Shown here: in pieces, positions 54,106 to 64,000 of the stretch
Layout: the number at the start of each line of letters is the position of its first letter
Numbering within the stretch: the first letter of the stretch is position 1
Source of the DNA: Ponticaulis koreensis DSM 19734
GTDB taxonomy: Bacteria; Pseudomonadota; Alphaproteobacteria; Caulobacterales; Hyphomonadaceae
Assembly: GCF_000420665.1 (NCBI RefSeq)
Contig: NZ_ATVJ01000001.1
Coordinates: 620,001-684,000 of the forward strand
Length of the DNA stretch: 64,000 nucleotides
Direction: 5' to 3'
Position numbers and translations under genes: made by a program
The notes under the pieces: generated by a model
Databases searched by the model: none
Told to the model about the DNA's origin: nothing
What the model saw: the letters and a program-made list of their open reading frames with translations, nothing else

Positions 54106-54666
54106 ATGATTTCCTACATTTTTATTGGCCTGGCGGCGCTTTGCGTGACGATCACCGTCATCATCTACAACACGCTGACGGCCAAAAAGCTGATGGTCGA
54201 CAATGGCTGGTCTGACATTGATGTTCAGCTGAAACGCCGCGCCGATCTCATCCCGAACCTTGTCGAGGTGGTGAAAGGCTATGCCGAGCATGAACGCGGC
54301 ACGCTGGAAGAGATTATCGAGACACGCAACCGTGTCCTCACCGCTCCGGACGAACCAACCGCAGAACGTCAGGCCGGCGAGAGCGAGATCAGTCAGGGAC
54401 TGACTCGCCTGTTTGCGCTGGCGGAGGCCTATCCGGACCTGAAAGCCAATGAACAGTTCCTCTCTCTACAAAAAGAGCTTTCTAAAACCGAGGACGAGAT
54501 TTCCTATGCCCGTCGATTCTTCAACGGTGCAGTGCGTGACTATAACACGGCGCGCGAAAGCTTCCCGTCCAACATTTTCGCAGGCATTTTCAACTTCGGC
54601 CCACGTGAGTTCTTCGAGATCGAAGAGGTCGACCGCCTGAACCCGAATATCTCTCTGAACGGATAA
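54106..54666 (+). CDS. LemA family protein
   Basis: 186 residues. One N-terminal membrane helix (1-22) followed by the LemA helical bundle with IDVQLKRRADLIPNLVEVVK and YNTARESFPSN. LemA proteins are envelope-anchored, of unclear role. The DUF2207 gene starts 5 bases later, a widespread pairing. Confidence 0.93.
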   Translation: MISYIFIGLAALCVTITVIIYNTLTAKKLMVDNGWSDIDVQLKRRADLIPNLVEVVKGYAEHERGTLEEIIETRNRVLTAPDEPTAERQAGESEISQGLTRLFALAEAYPDLKANEQFLSLQKELSKTEDEISYARRFFNGAVRDYNTARESFPSNIFAGIFNFGPREFFEIEEVDRLNPNISLNG

Positions 54667-54671
54667 GCCCT

Positions 54672-56384
54672 ATGGTCCGCGCCTTTCTGATCAGCCTTAC
54701 CGCGCTGTTTTTCACGCTTCCGGGCTTCGCGCAGGAACGGATCCACGATTTTGACGTAGATATCGAAGTCCGTACAGATGGCGATTTTGTTGTCTCCGAA
54801 AGCATTGCGGTTACTGCGATGGGCCAGTCCATCCAGCGCGGTATCTTCCGCGCCCTGCCGCGCTATTTCGGCGATGAGGAAAATCACCGGTTCGAGTATC
54901 GCTATGATGTCATGTCGGTCACGCGAAACGGCCGGGAAGAGCCCTACGAAACTTACAGCGAAGACAATGCCTATTACATCCGCATAGGCGATCCGGATGT
55001 TTATCTGCCGCGCGGTGTGACGCATACTTACGAAATTCGTTATCTCGTCAGAAATCAAGTCCGCTATAATGAAAGCTTTGACGAGCTATACTGGAACGTC
55101 ACCGGCTCTTACTGGGATTTCCCGATTGATAAGGCGAGCGTGACCGCACGCTTTCCGGACGGGGTAAGCTTTCAGGATGTCAGCCTTTATACAGGTCGGC
55201 TTGGATCGACACAGAGCGATGCCCGCGCAGAAATTCTGGACAACACGGTTGAGGCGCGCATTACCCGCGCTCTGCGTCGTCAGGAAGGCTTCACCATATC
55301 GGTATCCTTCGACAAAGGCCTGATCGATCCGCCATCGGCGGCAGACAAGTTTGACCTCTGGCAGCAGCTCTGGCTTGGCCTCGTGCTTCTGGCCGCGTCT
55401 CTTTTCGGGGTGGTCTTTTTCTATTATCAATCCTGGCAGCGTGTCGGACGAGATGCGTCCCGCCTGCCGGTCTTCCCGCATTACCACCCGCCAAAAGGCA
55501 TTTCTCCCGCCGCCGCACACTACGTTTATCACCGCAGCTTTAAGGGCAATAAAGCCTTCACCGCGAGCCTGATGGACCTGGGCGGAAAAGGCTATCTGGA
55601 GATCGATTCCGACAAAAAAGAAGTGACGTTCACGCGCAAGGATGCAGACGCTGAAGGTCCTCTGCCAGACATAGCGCCTTACCAGCGCGGGCTTCTCAAT
55701 AAGCTGATGGGCACGTCTGGCAGCAAGACCATTGGCAAGGAATATGACTCCGGTTTTGCGACCGCGTATCAGGACTTCAAAACCACCGTGTCAAAGGATT
55801 ACGGCAATCCGTATTTCAAATGGAACACCGGTTATGTGCTGTTTTCCATGGTGGCCAGCCTTGTCGCGATTGGCATCGCGCTCGCGGTCACGATCAATTG
55901 GACCATCTGGCATGCAGTAGCAATTGCCGGCCTGATTATCGTCAATCTGGTCTTCATGTATCTCATGCCCGCCCAGACAAGAAAGGGTGAGAAAGCACGT
56001 TCTGAAATCGCCGGTCTGAAGCTCTATATGGAGAAGGCTGAAAAGGCGCAGATGAACTCTGTCGACCCGCATGGCGACCGTCTGCCGCCCATGTCCAAAG
56101 CCCGCTATGAAGAGCTATTGCCCTATGCCATCGCGCTTGATGTCGAAAAGCCATGGACGAAATACTTTGAAGACGTACTGCCGGAAGAAGCCCGGAATTA
56201 TAATCCAGGTTGGTATACCGGCCACATGATGGGTCACTCACTCCATTCCATGAACCGGGCCATGGAAAGCTCGATCAGTTCAGGCGTCGCAACTGCATCC
56301 GTTCAACCATCCTCCAGCTCTGGCGGTGGTGGTGGCGGGTTTTCCGGCGGCGGCGGCGGTGGTGGCGGCGGAGGCGGCTGGTAA
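54672..56384 (+). CDS. DUF2207 membrane protein with glycine-rich tail
   Basis: 570 residues. Signal peptide (ends GFAQ), then the DUF2207 domain (residues 22-210; IHDFDVDIEVRTDGDFVVSE). Membrane helices at about 232-256, 388-410 and 414-434. The C-terminus is Ser then Gly-rich (SSSSGGGGGGFSG and a final run of glycines ending W), typical of the family. It probably works with LemA in the envelope. Confidence 0.88.
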   Translation: MVRAFLISLTALFFTLPGFAQERIHDFDVDIEVRTDGDFVVSESIAVTAMGQSIQRGIFRALPRYFGDEENHRFEYRYDVMSVTRNGREEPYETYSEDNAYYIRIGDPDVYLPRGVTHTYEIRYLVRNQVRYNESFDELYWNVTGSYWDFPIDKASVTARFPDGVSFQDVSLYTGRLGSTQSDARAEILDNTVEARITRALRRQEGFTISVSFDKGLIDPPSAADKFDLWQQLWLGLVLLAASLFGVVFFYYQSWQRVGRDASRLPVFPHYHPPKGISPAAAHYVYHRSFKGNKAFTASLMDLGGKGYLEIDSDKKEVTFTRKDADAEGPLPDIAPYQRGLLNKLMGTSGSKTIGKEYDSGFATAYQDFKTTVSKDYGNPYFKWNTGYVLFSMVASLVAIGIALAVTINWTIWHAVAIAGLIIVNLVFMYLMPAQTRKGEKARSEIAGLKLYMEKAEKAQMNSVDPHGDRLPPMSKARYEELLPYAIALDVEKPWTKYFEDVLPEEARNYNPGWYTGHMMGHSLHSMNRAMESSISSGVATASVQPSSSSGGGGGGFSGGGGGGGGGGGW

Positions 56385-56454
56385 GCCATTCGCTCCCGTT
56401 CGTCTTTGATGACGAACTCGGGACGAACTCAAGGCCGCCACAGCCACCCAAAGA

Positions 56455-57828
56455 TCAGCTATAGCGCGTCTTCAAAACCTCGAACATGGCGCGAAGGCCT
56501 TGCGCCGCAGCGCCTTCCGGATTGCCGAACTTAGCGTGACGCCATGCCCAGACATCCCAATGCACCCAGCTTGGCGCATCCACGAATTTCTTCAGGAACA
56601 GGCCAGCTGTGATGGAGCCGCCCATCGGGCCTTTGGCAGAGTTCTGGCAGTCGGCAATATCGCTTGATAGCATGCTCTCATACGGCATCCAGAGCGGCAT
56701 ACGCCATGCAGGGTCTGCCACCGCTGAGGAGGCATCAGCAATGCTGGCAGCCAGCGCATCATCATCTGTGTAGAATGGTGCAACTTCAGGGCCCATCGCG
56801 ACGCGCGCAGCGCCTGTGAGCGTTGCAAAGTCGATCAGCAGGTCAGGTTCGCCCTCTTCCTGCGCACGGGTGAGCGCATCGGCCAGAACGAGGCGACCTT
56901 CCGCGTCAGTATTGTCGATCTCTACGGTCAGACCTTTACGTGAATCCAGCACGTCGCCCGGACGGAAGGCGCCGGCACCAATCGCGTTTTCAGCAGCCGG
57001 AATACAGAGCTTCAGATTGACCGGCAGGCCGTGCGCCATAACCAGACGCGCAAGTGCAATCGCATGCGCAGAGCCGCCCATATCTTTTTTCATGAGGCGC
57101 ATATAGCCGCCGGTTTTCAGATCGAGACCGCCGGTATCAAACGTGATGCCCTTACCAACGATTGCCAGCTTCGGCTTGGACGCATCACCCCATGTCAGCT
57201 CCATAAAACGCGGCTCATCATCGGCGGCGCGGCCGACCGCATGGATCATCGGATAATTCTGCTCCAGAAGCTCGTCACCGACCACAGATTTAAGCTCGGC
57301 GCCAAACTCTTCTGCAAGGCTCGCGATCTCGGCCTGAAGAATAGACGGCGACAGATCCTGCGCCGGTGTGTTCACCAGATTACGAAGCAGCTCGATGCTG
57401 TCTGCAAATTTCACGGCTGAATCCAGTTCACCGGCATCCGGAATGACCAGCACGGGCGCGTCAGCCGAACGGGCTTTGTAGCGATCGAATTTATACGCGC
57501 CATCTGCCCAGCCGACATGAAGCACGGATTTTTCAAGACCATCAGCGATGAAGTCGAACCGGTATGTGCCACCTTTCAGAGCCGAAGAAAGCGCCGCCAC
57601 ACCCAGAGGCGCCTTACCATCGCCCATGCCGAAGGCGATGCGGGAGAGATTGCCGGTCATATCAGGCAGGCGAACCAGACTGCCCGCTGCAGCCTTAAAC
57701 CCTTCAGCGTTCAGAACCGCGCGCGCATATTCAGACTGCGCCGACAGATAATCTTCCAGAATGTCACTCGTCACGAGATCGACAGGGATCGGGGCGGCGT
57801 GTGAGGTGGTGAAGTAAGCTGTCGGCAT
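56455..57828 (-). CDS. M17 leucyl aminopeptidase family protein
   Basis: 457 residues. The M17 metal-binding and active-site residues are present: VGKGITFDTGG, MKKDMGGSA and NTDAEGRLVLADAL. It removes N-terminal residues from peptides in the cytoplasm. The N-terminal third differs from PepA, placing it among the PepB-like branch. The start MPTAYFTTSH has GGGAG upstream. Convergent with DUF2207. Confidence 0.92.
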   Translation of the reverse strand: MPTAYFTTSHAAPIPVDLVTSDILEDYLSAQSEYARAVLNAEGFKAAAGSLVRLPDMTGNLSRIAFGMGDGKAPLGVAALSSALKGGTYRFDFIADGLEKSVLHVGWADGAYKFDRYKARSADAPVLVIPDAGELDSAVKFADSIELLRNLVNTPAQDLSPSILQAEIASLAEEFGAELKSVVGDELLEQNYPMIHAVGRAADDEPRFMELTWGDASKPKLAIVGKGITFDTGGLDLKTGGYMRLMKKDMGGSAHAIALARLVMAHGLPVNLKLCIPAAENAIGAGAFRPGDVLDSRKGLTVEIDNTDAEGRLVLADALTRAQEEGEPDLLIDFATLTGAARVAMGPEVAPFYTDDDALAASIADASSAVADPAWRMPLWMPYESMLSSDIADCQNSAKGPMGGSITAGLFLKKFVDAPSWVHWDVWAWRHAKFGNPEGAAAQGLRAMFEVLKTRYS

Positions 57829-57979
57829 AAATGGCTCCCTTGATTCTCACTCAATCTAAGGGGCGCCGCGCCCTCTTCCAATCCGTGAGGCCGGGAAAGA
57901 GCGCAGAAATCAACAGGTCTTAACCAATCCTTGACGCAAATCGTCGATTTTTACGGAATTAGATTCCCTGGAGTCCGCT

Positions 57980-58795
57980 ATGTTTGCCGTAAAGAACTCA
58001 CGTGCAGTCCTCTCTCTTCTCTGCGCCACCGCACTTGCCGCCTGTGCGCACGGTCCGACCGACGAAGAGCTCGCCTATCGCGAGTCCGTTGCCAATGAGA
58101 GCCTTCTGCCGGCAACAGCCGAAGAGCGTGACGCCATCCGCAATCAGGACCCGATCACTCAAGCGACATTCTGGGGCATGGAGTTTGAGCGCAGCCCTGG
58201 CGATATGGAAGCGGCTGTTGAATTTGTCGGCGCGCTTCGCGCTATTGGCAGCGAACAGCGCGCGCAGGAAGTCGCCTCTCAGGCGCTCGCTATGGCGCCG
58301 AACAATGCAGAGCTTCTGTCTCATCTGGGTAAATCGCTTCTGACCAGCGGCGATGCCAACGGCTCGGTGAACATTCTGCGCCGCGCTATGGTTGCCGCGC
58401 CGGATGATCTCTCCATTCCGGTCGCGTTAGGCGTTGCCTATGACCAGACAGGCCGCCACCGTGAAGCACAAAACACCTATCGCCGCGTTCTGGAACGTGA
58501 TCCGAATTCGGCTGCTGCTTTGTCTAACCTGGGGCTGTCACTCGCGCTGACAGGCAATCCCGAAGAAGCTGAAATCTATCTGCGCCGCGCGGTTGTTCAG
58601 CCGGAGGCCGGTGCGCGCGAACGCCAGAATTTGGCACTTGTTCTGAGTATTCAGGGTAAATTCGATGAGGCCCGCGATGTCGGTGCTGCAGATTTGCCGG
58701 ACGAACTGGTCGACGCCAATATCGATTATTTCCGCGCCATGCTCACACCGCGCCAACGCAACTATTCTACACTTCGCGGCACGACGGACGAATAA
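57980..58795 (+). CDS. tadD: TadD-like TPR lipoprotein (pilus assembly)
   Basis: 271 residues. Lipobox ALAAC (Cys22). TPR units span about residues 55-235 (ALAMAPNNAELLSHLGKSLL, TYRRVLERDPNSAAALSNLG). TadD acts as a pilotin or scaffold for the Tad pilus. It stands near but on the other strand from tadC-tadB-tadA-cpaE, so transcription is separate. Confidence 0.82.
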   Translation: MFAVKNSRAVLSLLCATALAACAHGPTDEELAYRESVANESLLPATAEERDAIRNQDPITQATFWGMEFERSPGDMEAAVEFVGALRAIGSEQRAQEVASQALAMAPNNAELLSHLGKSLLTSGDANGSVNILRRAMVAAPDDLSIPVALGVAYDQTGRHREAQNTYRRVLERDPNSAAALSNLGLSLALTGNPEEAEIYLRRAVVQPEAGARERQNLALVLSIQGKFDEARDVGAADLPDELVDANIDYFRAMLTPRQRNYSTLRGTTDE

Positions 58796-58798
58796 GCT

Positions 58799-59221
58799 CT
58801 AAATGACGCTTTCAGGCAGTCTGCGGTCTTTTCGAAAGAAGCGACCGACAGGCGGAATCGTGATCGCCAGCACAACCATCGGAATAATGACATAAGTCAC
58901 GAACGGTCCGCGAATTGTCGGATCTGAAAACGGGATTTGCAGGTCGTAATACATGTTACGGATCAGCCAGTTAAAGCTGGTATATGGCGCAAGCGCCGCA
59001 AAAGAGGCCACCATGGAAATCAGGCTCGCCATCGCAACGCGCTCAAACCTTGAACAGGCGTAAAGCGCTGCAGAAACGGTAAGTGCGGTCAGACCAATCA
59101 TGAAGGTACGATCCCCCAGCCAGAGGCTATGACTGTAGGCAGCCGCCTGCAGAAAGATAGCCATCACGCCGGTCGCGAAAATCCCGTACACAGCACGAAG
59201 GTGGGAAGTGAATTTTTCCAA
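58799..59221 (-). CDS. Uncharacterised four-TM membrane protein
   Basis: 140 residues with four hydrophobic segments (about 8-27, 38-55, 62-80, 102-125) and basic ends (FRKDRRLPESV). No family recognised. It lies between tadD and tadC and may not belong to the pilus system. Confidence 0.65.
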   Translation of the reverse strand: MEKFTSHLRAVYGIFATGVMAIFLQAAAYSHSLWLGDRTFMIGLTALTVSAALYACSRFERVAMASLISMVASFAALAPYTSFNWLIRNMYYDLQIPFSDPTIRGPFVTYVIIPMVVLAITIPPVGRFFRKDRRLPESVI

Positions 59222-59350
59222 GTATGCGCCCTTCCAGCAATTTGCATTGCAGACCGTTGCTGAAAATAAAGGAAAAACGCGGACAAACCTTTATAGCACA
59301 GGTTCAAATTTTAACCGGCGTCTTTACCAAAACAGTAAGGGCGTAGAGCC

Positions 59351-60325
59351 CTACTGCTCCATTTCGGTGAATTTGATGTAGGCGGGGCCGAGGATTACAA
59401 GGAAGAGCACCGGCAGGAAGAAAACGATCATCGGAACCGTCAGCTTGGCTGGAAGCGCCGCCGCTTTCTTTTCTGCTTCAGCGATACGCAGATCGCGGTT
59501 TTCTTTCGCCATGACTCGCAGGGACGAACCGAGCGGCGTACCGTAGCGTTCAGCCTGAGCGAGCGCCATACACACGGCTTTCACCCCCGGATGGTTCGTC
59601 CGTTTGGCAAGGTTGTCATAGGCCTCACGGCGATCAGCCAGATAGGAAAGCTCTGCGTTCGTCAGCTTCAGCTCTTCGGCAAGCTCGGTCGATGCCGCAC
59701 CGATTTCACCACCCACACGGTCAAACGCCATCTCAATGGACATACCCGCTTCCACGCAGATCAGCATCATATCGAGCGCATCCGGAAAGGCGCGCATAAT
59801 GGAAGCCTGACGCTTCTTGGCAAGATTGGAAAGGTAAAGGTTTGGCGCGTAGAAGCCCGCAGCAGCCGCAAACACGACAATCGCGATACGCATTTGCGGC
59901 GCGGCCTGAACCATACCGAGCACAAACACATAGAAGAAAGCTGCACCGGCAAATGCAAATGGCAGCGCAAAGCGGAAGAAGTAGAAGGTTGCGAGCGGAC
60001 CACCGCCACGCAGACCCGCCTGAACCATTTTATCCTTAACGTTCGGGTCTTCGAGAAGCTTTTGAAGGTCCAGCTTGTCCACTGTATCCTTCATGAAGCC
60101 CGAGCCCTGATTCTGCTTCAGACCTTTTTGTTCGAGCTGCGCACGGCTCTGACGTCTTAACTGTTCGCGTCGGTTCGTAACTGCCTGCAAACGTGTTTCC
60201 AACTTGTCACTCTGAAAGGCAGGCAGGGCAATCGTCAGGATCGTGGCAAAACATGCAACGGCTGCGAACACCGCGGCCAGCATGCCCGGGTCTGTGACGT
60301 ATTCTGCAATGTCGGTCAGTTCCAT
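59351..60325 (-). CDS. tadC: Tad pilus inner-membrane protein TadC
   Basis: 324 residues. Type II secretion F domain (about 175-300; FPDALDMMLICVEAGMSIEMA, LRVMAKENRD) between membrane helices. It forms the inner-membrane platform with TadB for fimbrial low-molecular-weight pilin extrusion. It follows tadB by 12 bases. Confidence 0.93.
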   Translation of the reverse strand: MELTDIAEYVTDPGMLAAVFAAVACFATILTIALPAFQSDKLETRLQAVTNRREQLRRQSRAQLEQKGLKQNQGSGFMKDTVDKLDLQKLLEDPNVKDKMVQAGLRGGGPLATFYFFRFALPFAFAGAAFFYVFVLGMVQAAPQMRIAIVVFAAAAGFYAPNLYLSNLAKKRQASIMRAFPDALDMMLICVEAGMSIEMAFDRVGGEIGAASTELAEELKLTNAELSYLADRREAYDNLAKRTNHPGVKAVCMALAQAERYGTPLGSSLRVMAKENRDLRIAEAEKKAAALPAKLTVPMIVFFLPVLFLVILGPAYIKFTEMEQ

Positions 60326-60337
60326 AACGCCGGCCTT

Positions 60338-61354
60338 TTAGAAGTCGAAGTTGATCATGCGCTTCATGACGTAAATGCCGAGCCCCATCAGGCCAACGCC
60401 GATCAGAAGGATCAGGTTACCCATAGGCTTCAGGAACAATTCCATCATGTAAGCTGGTGTTGTAATGTAGACGAGTACCATCACGGCAATCGGAAGACAG
60501 CCAATGATCATCGCGGAGGCTTTCGCCTCGGATGAGAGGGCCTTAATCTTCTCACGCAGCATTTTACGCGAGCGGATTACTACGGAGAGGTTGTTCAGCG
60601 CTTCCGACAAGTTACCACCCGTCTGCGCCTGAATGCCCAGAACGATGTTAAAGAAGTTGACTTCCTGCAGCGGGACGCGGCGGTAAAACTTATCGAGCGC
60701 CTGAGAGATAGACTGACCCATGGAGAGGCCATCTGTGATCTGTTTGAATTCAGACCGCAGCGGCTCAGGACTTTCTACGGCAATAATGCGCAGACACTCA
60801 TTGAGCGGCAGACCGGATTTCACACCACGAACGATGATATCAAGCGCGTCAGCAAACTGGTTGGTGATCTTCTTGTGGCGACCGGCGATCATGAAGCCGA
60901 GCACCCAGCGCGGCAGACCAAGAAAGCCTGCAAAACCGAACAGCGCGGCGATCAGAACACGCGCGCCTTCACCCAGAAATGTCGTGGTGACGCTGGCAGG
61001 TGCGAGAATGAAACCGAGTGCACCCAGACCTACTCCGACACCCAGAGAACCGAGATAGAATGTCGTCGCATTCATATCGAGGCCAGCCTGTTTCAGGCGG
61101 GAACCAATATCCTGCGGAACGAGAGATTTCTTTTTCTTCTGCTCGCCTTCACGCAGGTTTTTGAGCATGTCCTGCGTCTGGCGACGACGCGCGGCGAGAG
61201 GGTCATTGGCTTTGCCATCCACACGGCCGGTCGACGCAATCGCTTTCGCGCGTTTGCTTGCCTTGCCGGAATCCTGTCCGCCGGAGAAGGCAAAGCCGAC
61301 GCCTGCAATGGCGAAAAAGGCGAGCGCCGCGATGATGATGGTTTGTGTATCCAT
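60338..61354 (-). CDS. tadB: Tad pilus inner-membrane protein TadB
   Basis: 338 residues. F domain (about 165-290; ADALDIIVRGVKSGLPLNE, GGNLSEALNNLSVVIRSRKM) with four hydrophobic segments. Starts 3 bases after the tadA stop. Paralogous to TadC. Confidence 0.94.
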   Translation of the reverse strand: MDTQTIIIAALAFFAIAGVGFAFSGGQDSGKASKRAKAIASTGRVDGKANDPLAARRRQTQDMLKNLREGEQKKKKSLVPQDIGSRLKQAGLDMNATTFYLGSLGVGVGLGALGFILAPASVTTTFLGEGARVLIAALFGFAGFLGLPRWVLGFMIAGRHKKITNQFADALDIIVRGVKSGLPLNECLRIIAVESPEPLRSEFKQITDGLSMGQSISQALDKFYRRVPLQEVNFFNIVLGIQAQTGGNLSEALNNLSVVIRSRKMLREKIKALSSEAKASAMIIGCLPIAVMVLVYITTPAYMMELFLKPMGNLILLIGVGLMGLGIYVMKRMINFDF

Positions 61355-61356
61355 GA

Positions 61357-62844
61357 TCAGCTGCCCTCAAGCGCATCAAGTGCGTCTGCCAGTTCGCGCT
61401 CCATGTTGTAATAACGCGCACGATCCCAGAAGCGTGGGCGACCAACACCAAGACCACGGTGAGCCCCTTTGATCTTGCCGTCAGCATCTTCGCCATCAAC
61501 TTCGAACTTCATGATGTCCTGAGTCACGATAACCTCGCCCTCAAGGCCCATGACTTCAGTGATGGAGATGATTTTACGTGAACCGTCGCGCAGACGGGAC
61601 GCCTGAACCACAACGTCAATCGAACCGACAATCATCTCACGAATGGTTTTCGCAGGCAGCGAGAAGCCACCCATCGTAATCATGGATTCCACACGAGACA
61701 GCGCCTCACGCGGGGTGTTGGCGTGGAGCGTACCCATTGAACCGTCGTGACCTGTGTTCATGGCTTGCAGGAGGTCAAACGCCTCCGGGCCACGCACCTC
61801 GCCCACAATGATGCGGTCAGGACGCATACGCAGACAGTTCTTTACCAGATCGCGCATGGTAACAGCGCCTGTACCTTCAAGGTTTGGCGGACGTGTCTCG
61901 AGACGCACCACGTGCGGCTGCTGAAGCTGAAGCTCGGCCGCGTCCTCACAGGTGATTACGCGCTCGCCCGGCTCGATAAACGCCGTGAGTGAGTTGAGAA
62001 GCGTCGTCTTACCAGAACCGGTACCGCCCGAGATCAGGACGTTACAGCGGCAAGCGCCGATAATACGCAGGATTTCAGCACCAGCTTCAGAGACCGACCC
62101 GAAATTAACCAGGTTCTCGAGCTTGAGCTTGTCCTTCTTGAACTTACGAATGGTGAGCGTAGGGCCATCCAGCGCCAGTGGCGGGGCGATAACGTTCACA
62201 CGCGAGCCGTCCAGAAGACGCGCGTCACAAATCGGGGAGCTTTCGTCGACGCGGCGGCCGACCTGGGAAACGATACGCTGACAGATATTCATCAGCTGGG
62301 CGTTATCGCGGAAGCGGATATTTGTGCGCTCGATACGGCCGTCGACCTCGATATAGGTCGTGCCGGCACCGTTCACCATAATATCGGCAATATCATCACG
62401 CGCGAGCAGAGGCTCGAGCGGACCATAACCCAGAACATCGTTACAAATGTCTTCGAGCAGGCTTTCCTGCTCGGCAATCGACATAACGACATTCTTGATA
62501 GAAATGATCTCGACGACGATGTCACGAATTTCTTCGCGCGCGCTGTCTGCATCCAGCTGGGCGAGCTGCGCGAGATCGATTGTGTCGATCAGCGCGTTAA
62601 ACACCATGGTTTTGACGCGGTAATACTCGTCAGAGCGGTCATCAATCTTGGCGACCGCTTCTTTGGTTTTTTTAGGCTTTTGCTTCGGTTCGGGCTTTGG
62701 CGCTGCTTTAGTCTCGACGCGCTGTTTGGCACGCGGCGGCTCAGGCGCCTTGGCAACCGGCTTCACCTTTTCAGGTGGCGGAGGTGCGACTGGCGCCGCA
62801 GCCGGTTTTGCCTTTGTTGGTCCGTCAGTGCGTTTCCCGAACAT
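61357..62844 (-). CDS. cpaF: Tad pilus assembly ATPase TadA/CpaF
   Basis: 495 residues. A proline/lysine-rich N-terminal region (to about 60) precedes the T2SE/VirB11-type ATPase: Walker [13 protein letters not shown], Asp box and Walker [11 protein letters not shown], and HANTPREAL. It powers pilus assembly and retraction. Confidence 0.95.
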   Translation of the reverse strand: MFGKRTDGPTKAKPAAAPVAPPPPEKVKPVAKAPEPPRAKQRVETKAAPKPEPKQKPKKTKEAVAKIDDRSDEYYRVKTMVFNALIDTIDLAQLAQLDADSAREEIRDIVVEIISIKNVVMSIAEQESLLEDICNDVLGYGPLEPLLARDDIADIMVNGAGTTYIEVDGRIERTNIRFRDNAQLMNICQRIVSQVGRRVDESSPICDARLLDGSRVNVIAPPLALDGPTLTIRKFKKDKLKLENLVNFGSVSEAGAEILRIIGACRCNVLISGGTGSGKTTLLNSLTAFIEPGERVITCEDAAELQLQQPHVVRLETRPPNLEGTGAVTMRDLVKNCLRMRPDRIIVGEVRGPEAFDLLQAMNTGHDGSMGTLHANTPREALSRVESMITMGGFSLPAKTIREMIVGSIDVVVQASRLRDGSRKIISITEVMGLEGEVIVTQDIMKFEVDGEDADGKIKGAHRGLGVGRPRFWDRARYYNMERELADALDALEGS

Positions 62845-62853
62845 TCAGTCCGC

Positions 62854-64000
62854 CTATTTTCCAAGCTTGATGAGTTTTTTGAGCAGGCTGACCTGCTGTT
62901 CCACGACCGTACGGCCAGTGAGAAGACCCGCCAGATGGTCGATGCCAACAGACGATTTCGATGTCGGGTCCGTCTCGGAGATCATCTGACCGTTATTGGA
63001 CGCCTGACCGAACAGGTTAGGCTCAAACGGCAGAACGAGGCTTGGCTCGACACCAATCGCAGCGGCAAAATCCTTCACCGGAATTTCCGGACGCTTCGGT
63101 ACGCCAACCATGTTGAGAACAACTTTTGGCGGCGCATCATTGCTGCGTGCGTTTTTCAGGAAGTCGACAATGTTCTTACCATTGCGCAGCGATGCGAGGT
63201 CCGGCTGGCAGACCACGACAACGTCATCTGCGTTCGTCATGGTCGAACGGCTCCAGTCAGACCAGATATGTGGCATGTCGAGCACGACGAACGGCACATT
63301 GCGGCGAACGCGGTCGATCACCTCATCATATGCCTCTTCGTCGAAATCGAAGTCCGAATTGAGAGAAGACGGCGCGGTGAAGAGAGAAAGTCGCTCTGTC
63401 GCTTTTGTCAGCAGGCGGTCGAGAACCGTGTCATCGACGCGGTCAGGGTCGCCAAGCGCATCGACAATCGTCTGATTGCCTTCCTGGTTGAAGTCGAGCG
63501 CTGTCGTGCCCCAAGAAAGATCGAGGTCAACAAGTGACGTGTTGATCTGGATGTTCTCTGAAATCGACCATGCAAGATTGTGTGCGATGGTAGAAGAGCC
63601 AACGCCGCCTTTTGCGCCGACAACCGCAACCGAGCGGCCCATGAACGGACGCTCCGGATCGACATACAGCGCAGAAATCGACTGGATCAGCTGTGTTGGC
63701 TGGAATGGCGGGACGAGATATTCGCTCACGCCGCGCGCAACAAGCTGGCGATAAAGCTGAACATCATTCATCGCGCCGATTACGAGCACGCGAATATTCG
63801 GATCGCAAAGCTCTGCAAGCGCATCGATCTGGGCCAGCATCTCACGGGCTGGAAGGCTGGATTCTACGATCAGAAGGTCAGGCGTAGACTGTTCCTGATA
63901 GACCTGAATTGCGCGCGCGAGGCCGCCGTCTTCAACTTCGAGATGGACTTTCGCAAGGCGGCGGTCACGAGAGGCTGCATCAATCGTTTTGGCAGTACCG
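62854..64000 (-). CDS. cpaE: CpaE/TadZ pilus localisation protein, 5' end missing
   Basis: The frame is open to the window end, so the true start lies outside. The N-terminal visible part resembles a receiver-like domain (TPDLLIVESSL), followed by the deviant Walker A MinD/ParA core AVVGAKGGVGSSTIAHN and DLDLSWG. It positions the pilus machinery at the pole. It heads the visible cpaE-cpaF-tadB-tadC run. Confidence 0.93.
   Translation of the reverse strand, partial: GTAKTIDAASRDRRLAKVHLEVEDGGLARAIQVYQEQSTPDLLIVESSLPAREMLAQIDALAELCDPNIRVLVIGAMNDVQLYRQLVARGVSEYLVPPFQPTQLIQSISALYVDPERPFMGRSVAVVGAKGGVGSSTIAHNLAWSISENIQINTSLVDLDLSWGTTALDFNQEGNQTIVDALGDPDRVDDTVLDRLLTKATERLSLFTAPSSLNSDFDFDEEAYDEVIDRVRRNVPFVVLDMPHIWSDWSRSTMTNADDVVVVCQPDLASLRNGKNIVDFLKNARSNDAPPKVVLNMVGVPKRPEIPVKDFAAAIGVEPSLVLPFEPNLFGQASNNGQMISETDPTSKSSVGIDHLAGLLTGRTVVEQQVSLLKKLIKLGK

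Noticed and set aside
1-64000. CRISPR array, rRNA operon, prophage or plasmid origin
   Set aside because: No array of regular short repeats, no rRNA sequence, no phage structural genes and no replication origin genes were seen.

Overview
The window reads as chromosomal DNA of an alphaproteobacterium, most likely a marine, Caulobacter-like member of the Hyphomonadaceae or a neighbouring family. I infer this from the gene content: DUF3576-leuS-lptE-holA, rimP-nusA-ylxR-infB, an NtrZ-like periplasmic protein, a DUF3576 lipoprotein, a Tad/Cpa pilus locus and a TTAA-N7-TTAA CtrA-type box. Most of it is dense housekeeping sequence with short gaps. No intergenic gap exceeds about 300 bases. The identification rests on reading, not on a database search.

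Layout. 1-7.5 kb: start of a phenylalanine hydroxylase gene with a divergent Lrp regulator, tRNA-Ser(GGA), msrA, an AhpD-like protein, a two-lobed aspartyl protease, an MFS transporter and a 57-residue YRG-repeat protein. 7.5-11.4 kb: an accessory stretch holding an eRF1-like (baeRF) protein, an uncharacterised gene carrying in-frame palindromic repeats, a GIY-YIG nuclease between two copies of a composite hairpin repeat, and an uncharacterised gene behind lepA. 11.4-22 kb: lepA, a LysE exporter, a K+ channel, pheS-ASCH-orf-pheT, rplT and rpmI. 21.8-29 kb: a LuxI-type gene broken by an amber codon, a degenerate SDR, two YdcH proteins, a coiled-coil membrane protein, and an unusual pair made of a divergent MIO-type lyase and a two-TM membrane protein beside tRNA-Gly(GCC).

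29-46 kb: holA-lptE-leuS-DUF3576, porin, ntrZ, udk, a CAP-domain protein, pnp-rpsO, a histidine kinase behind a CtrA-type box, a second YRG protein, truB, a PAN-like protein, a GDPD lipoprotein, rbfA and an SRAP protein. 46-52.5 kb: the rimP-nusA-ylxR-infB operon. 52.6-53.05 kb: a compact element in which a DUF559 nuclease gene exactly fills the space between inverted repeats. 53-64 kb: BI-1, LemA + DUF2207, an M17 aminopeptidase and the Tad genes (tadD opposite to tadC-tadB-tadA/cpaF-cpaE, the last cut by the window end).

The best candidates for new biology are: (a) the MIO-lyase-like/membrane protein pair at 26.2-28.9 kb; (b) the DUF559 element and its gene-less short derivative inserted in frame in the 8815-9816 gene, together with the GIY-YIG gene between repeats; (c) two triple-YRG miniproteins sharing promoter sequence; (d) the amber-interrupted luxI.
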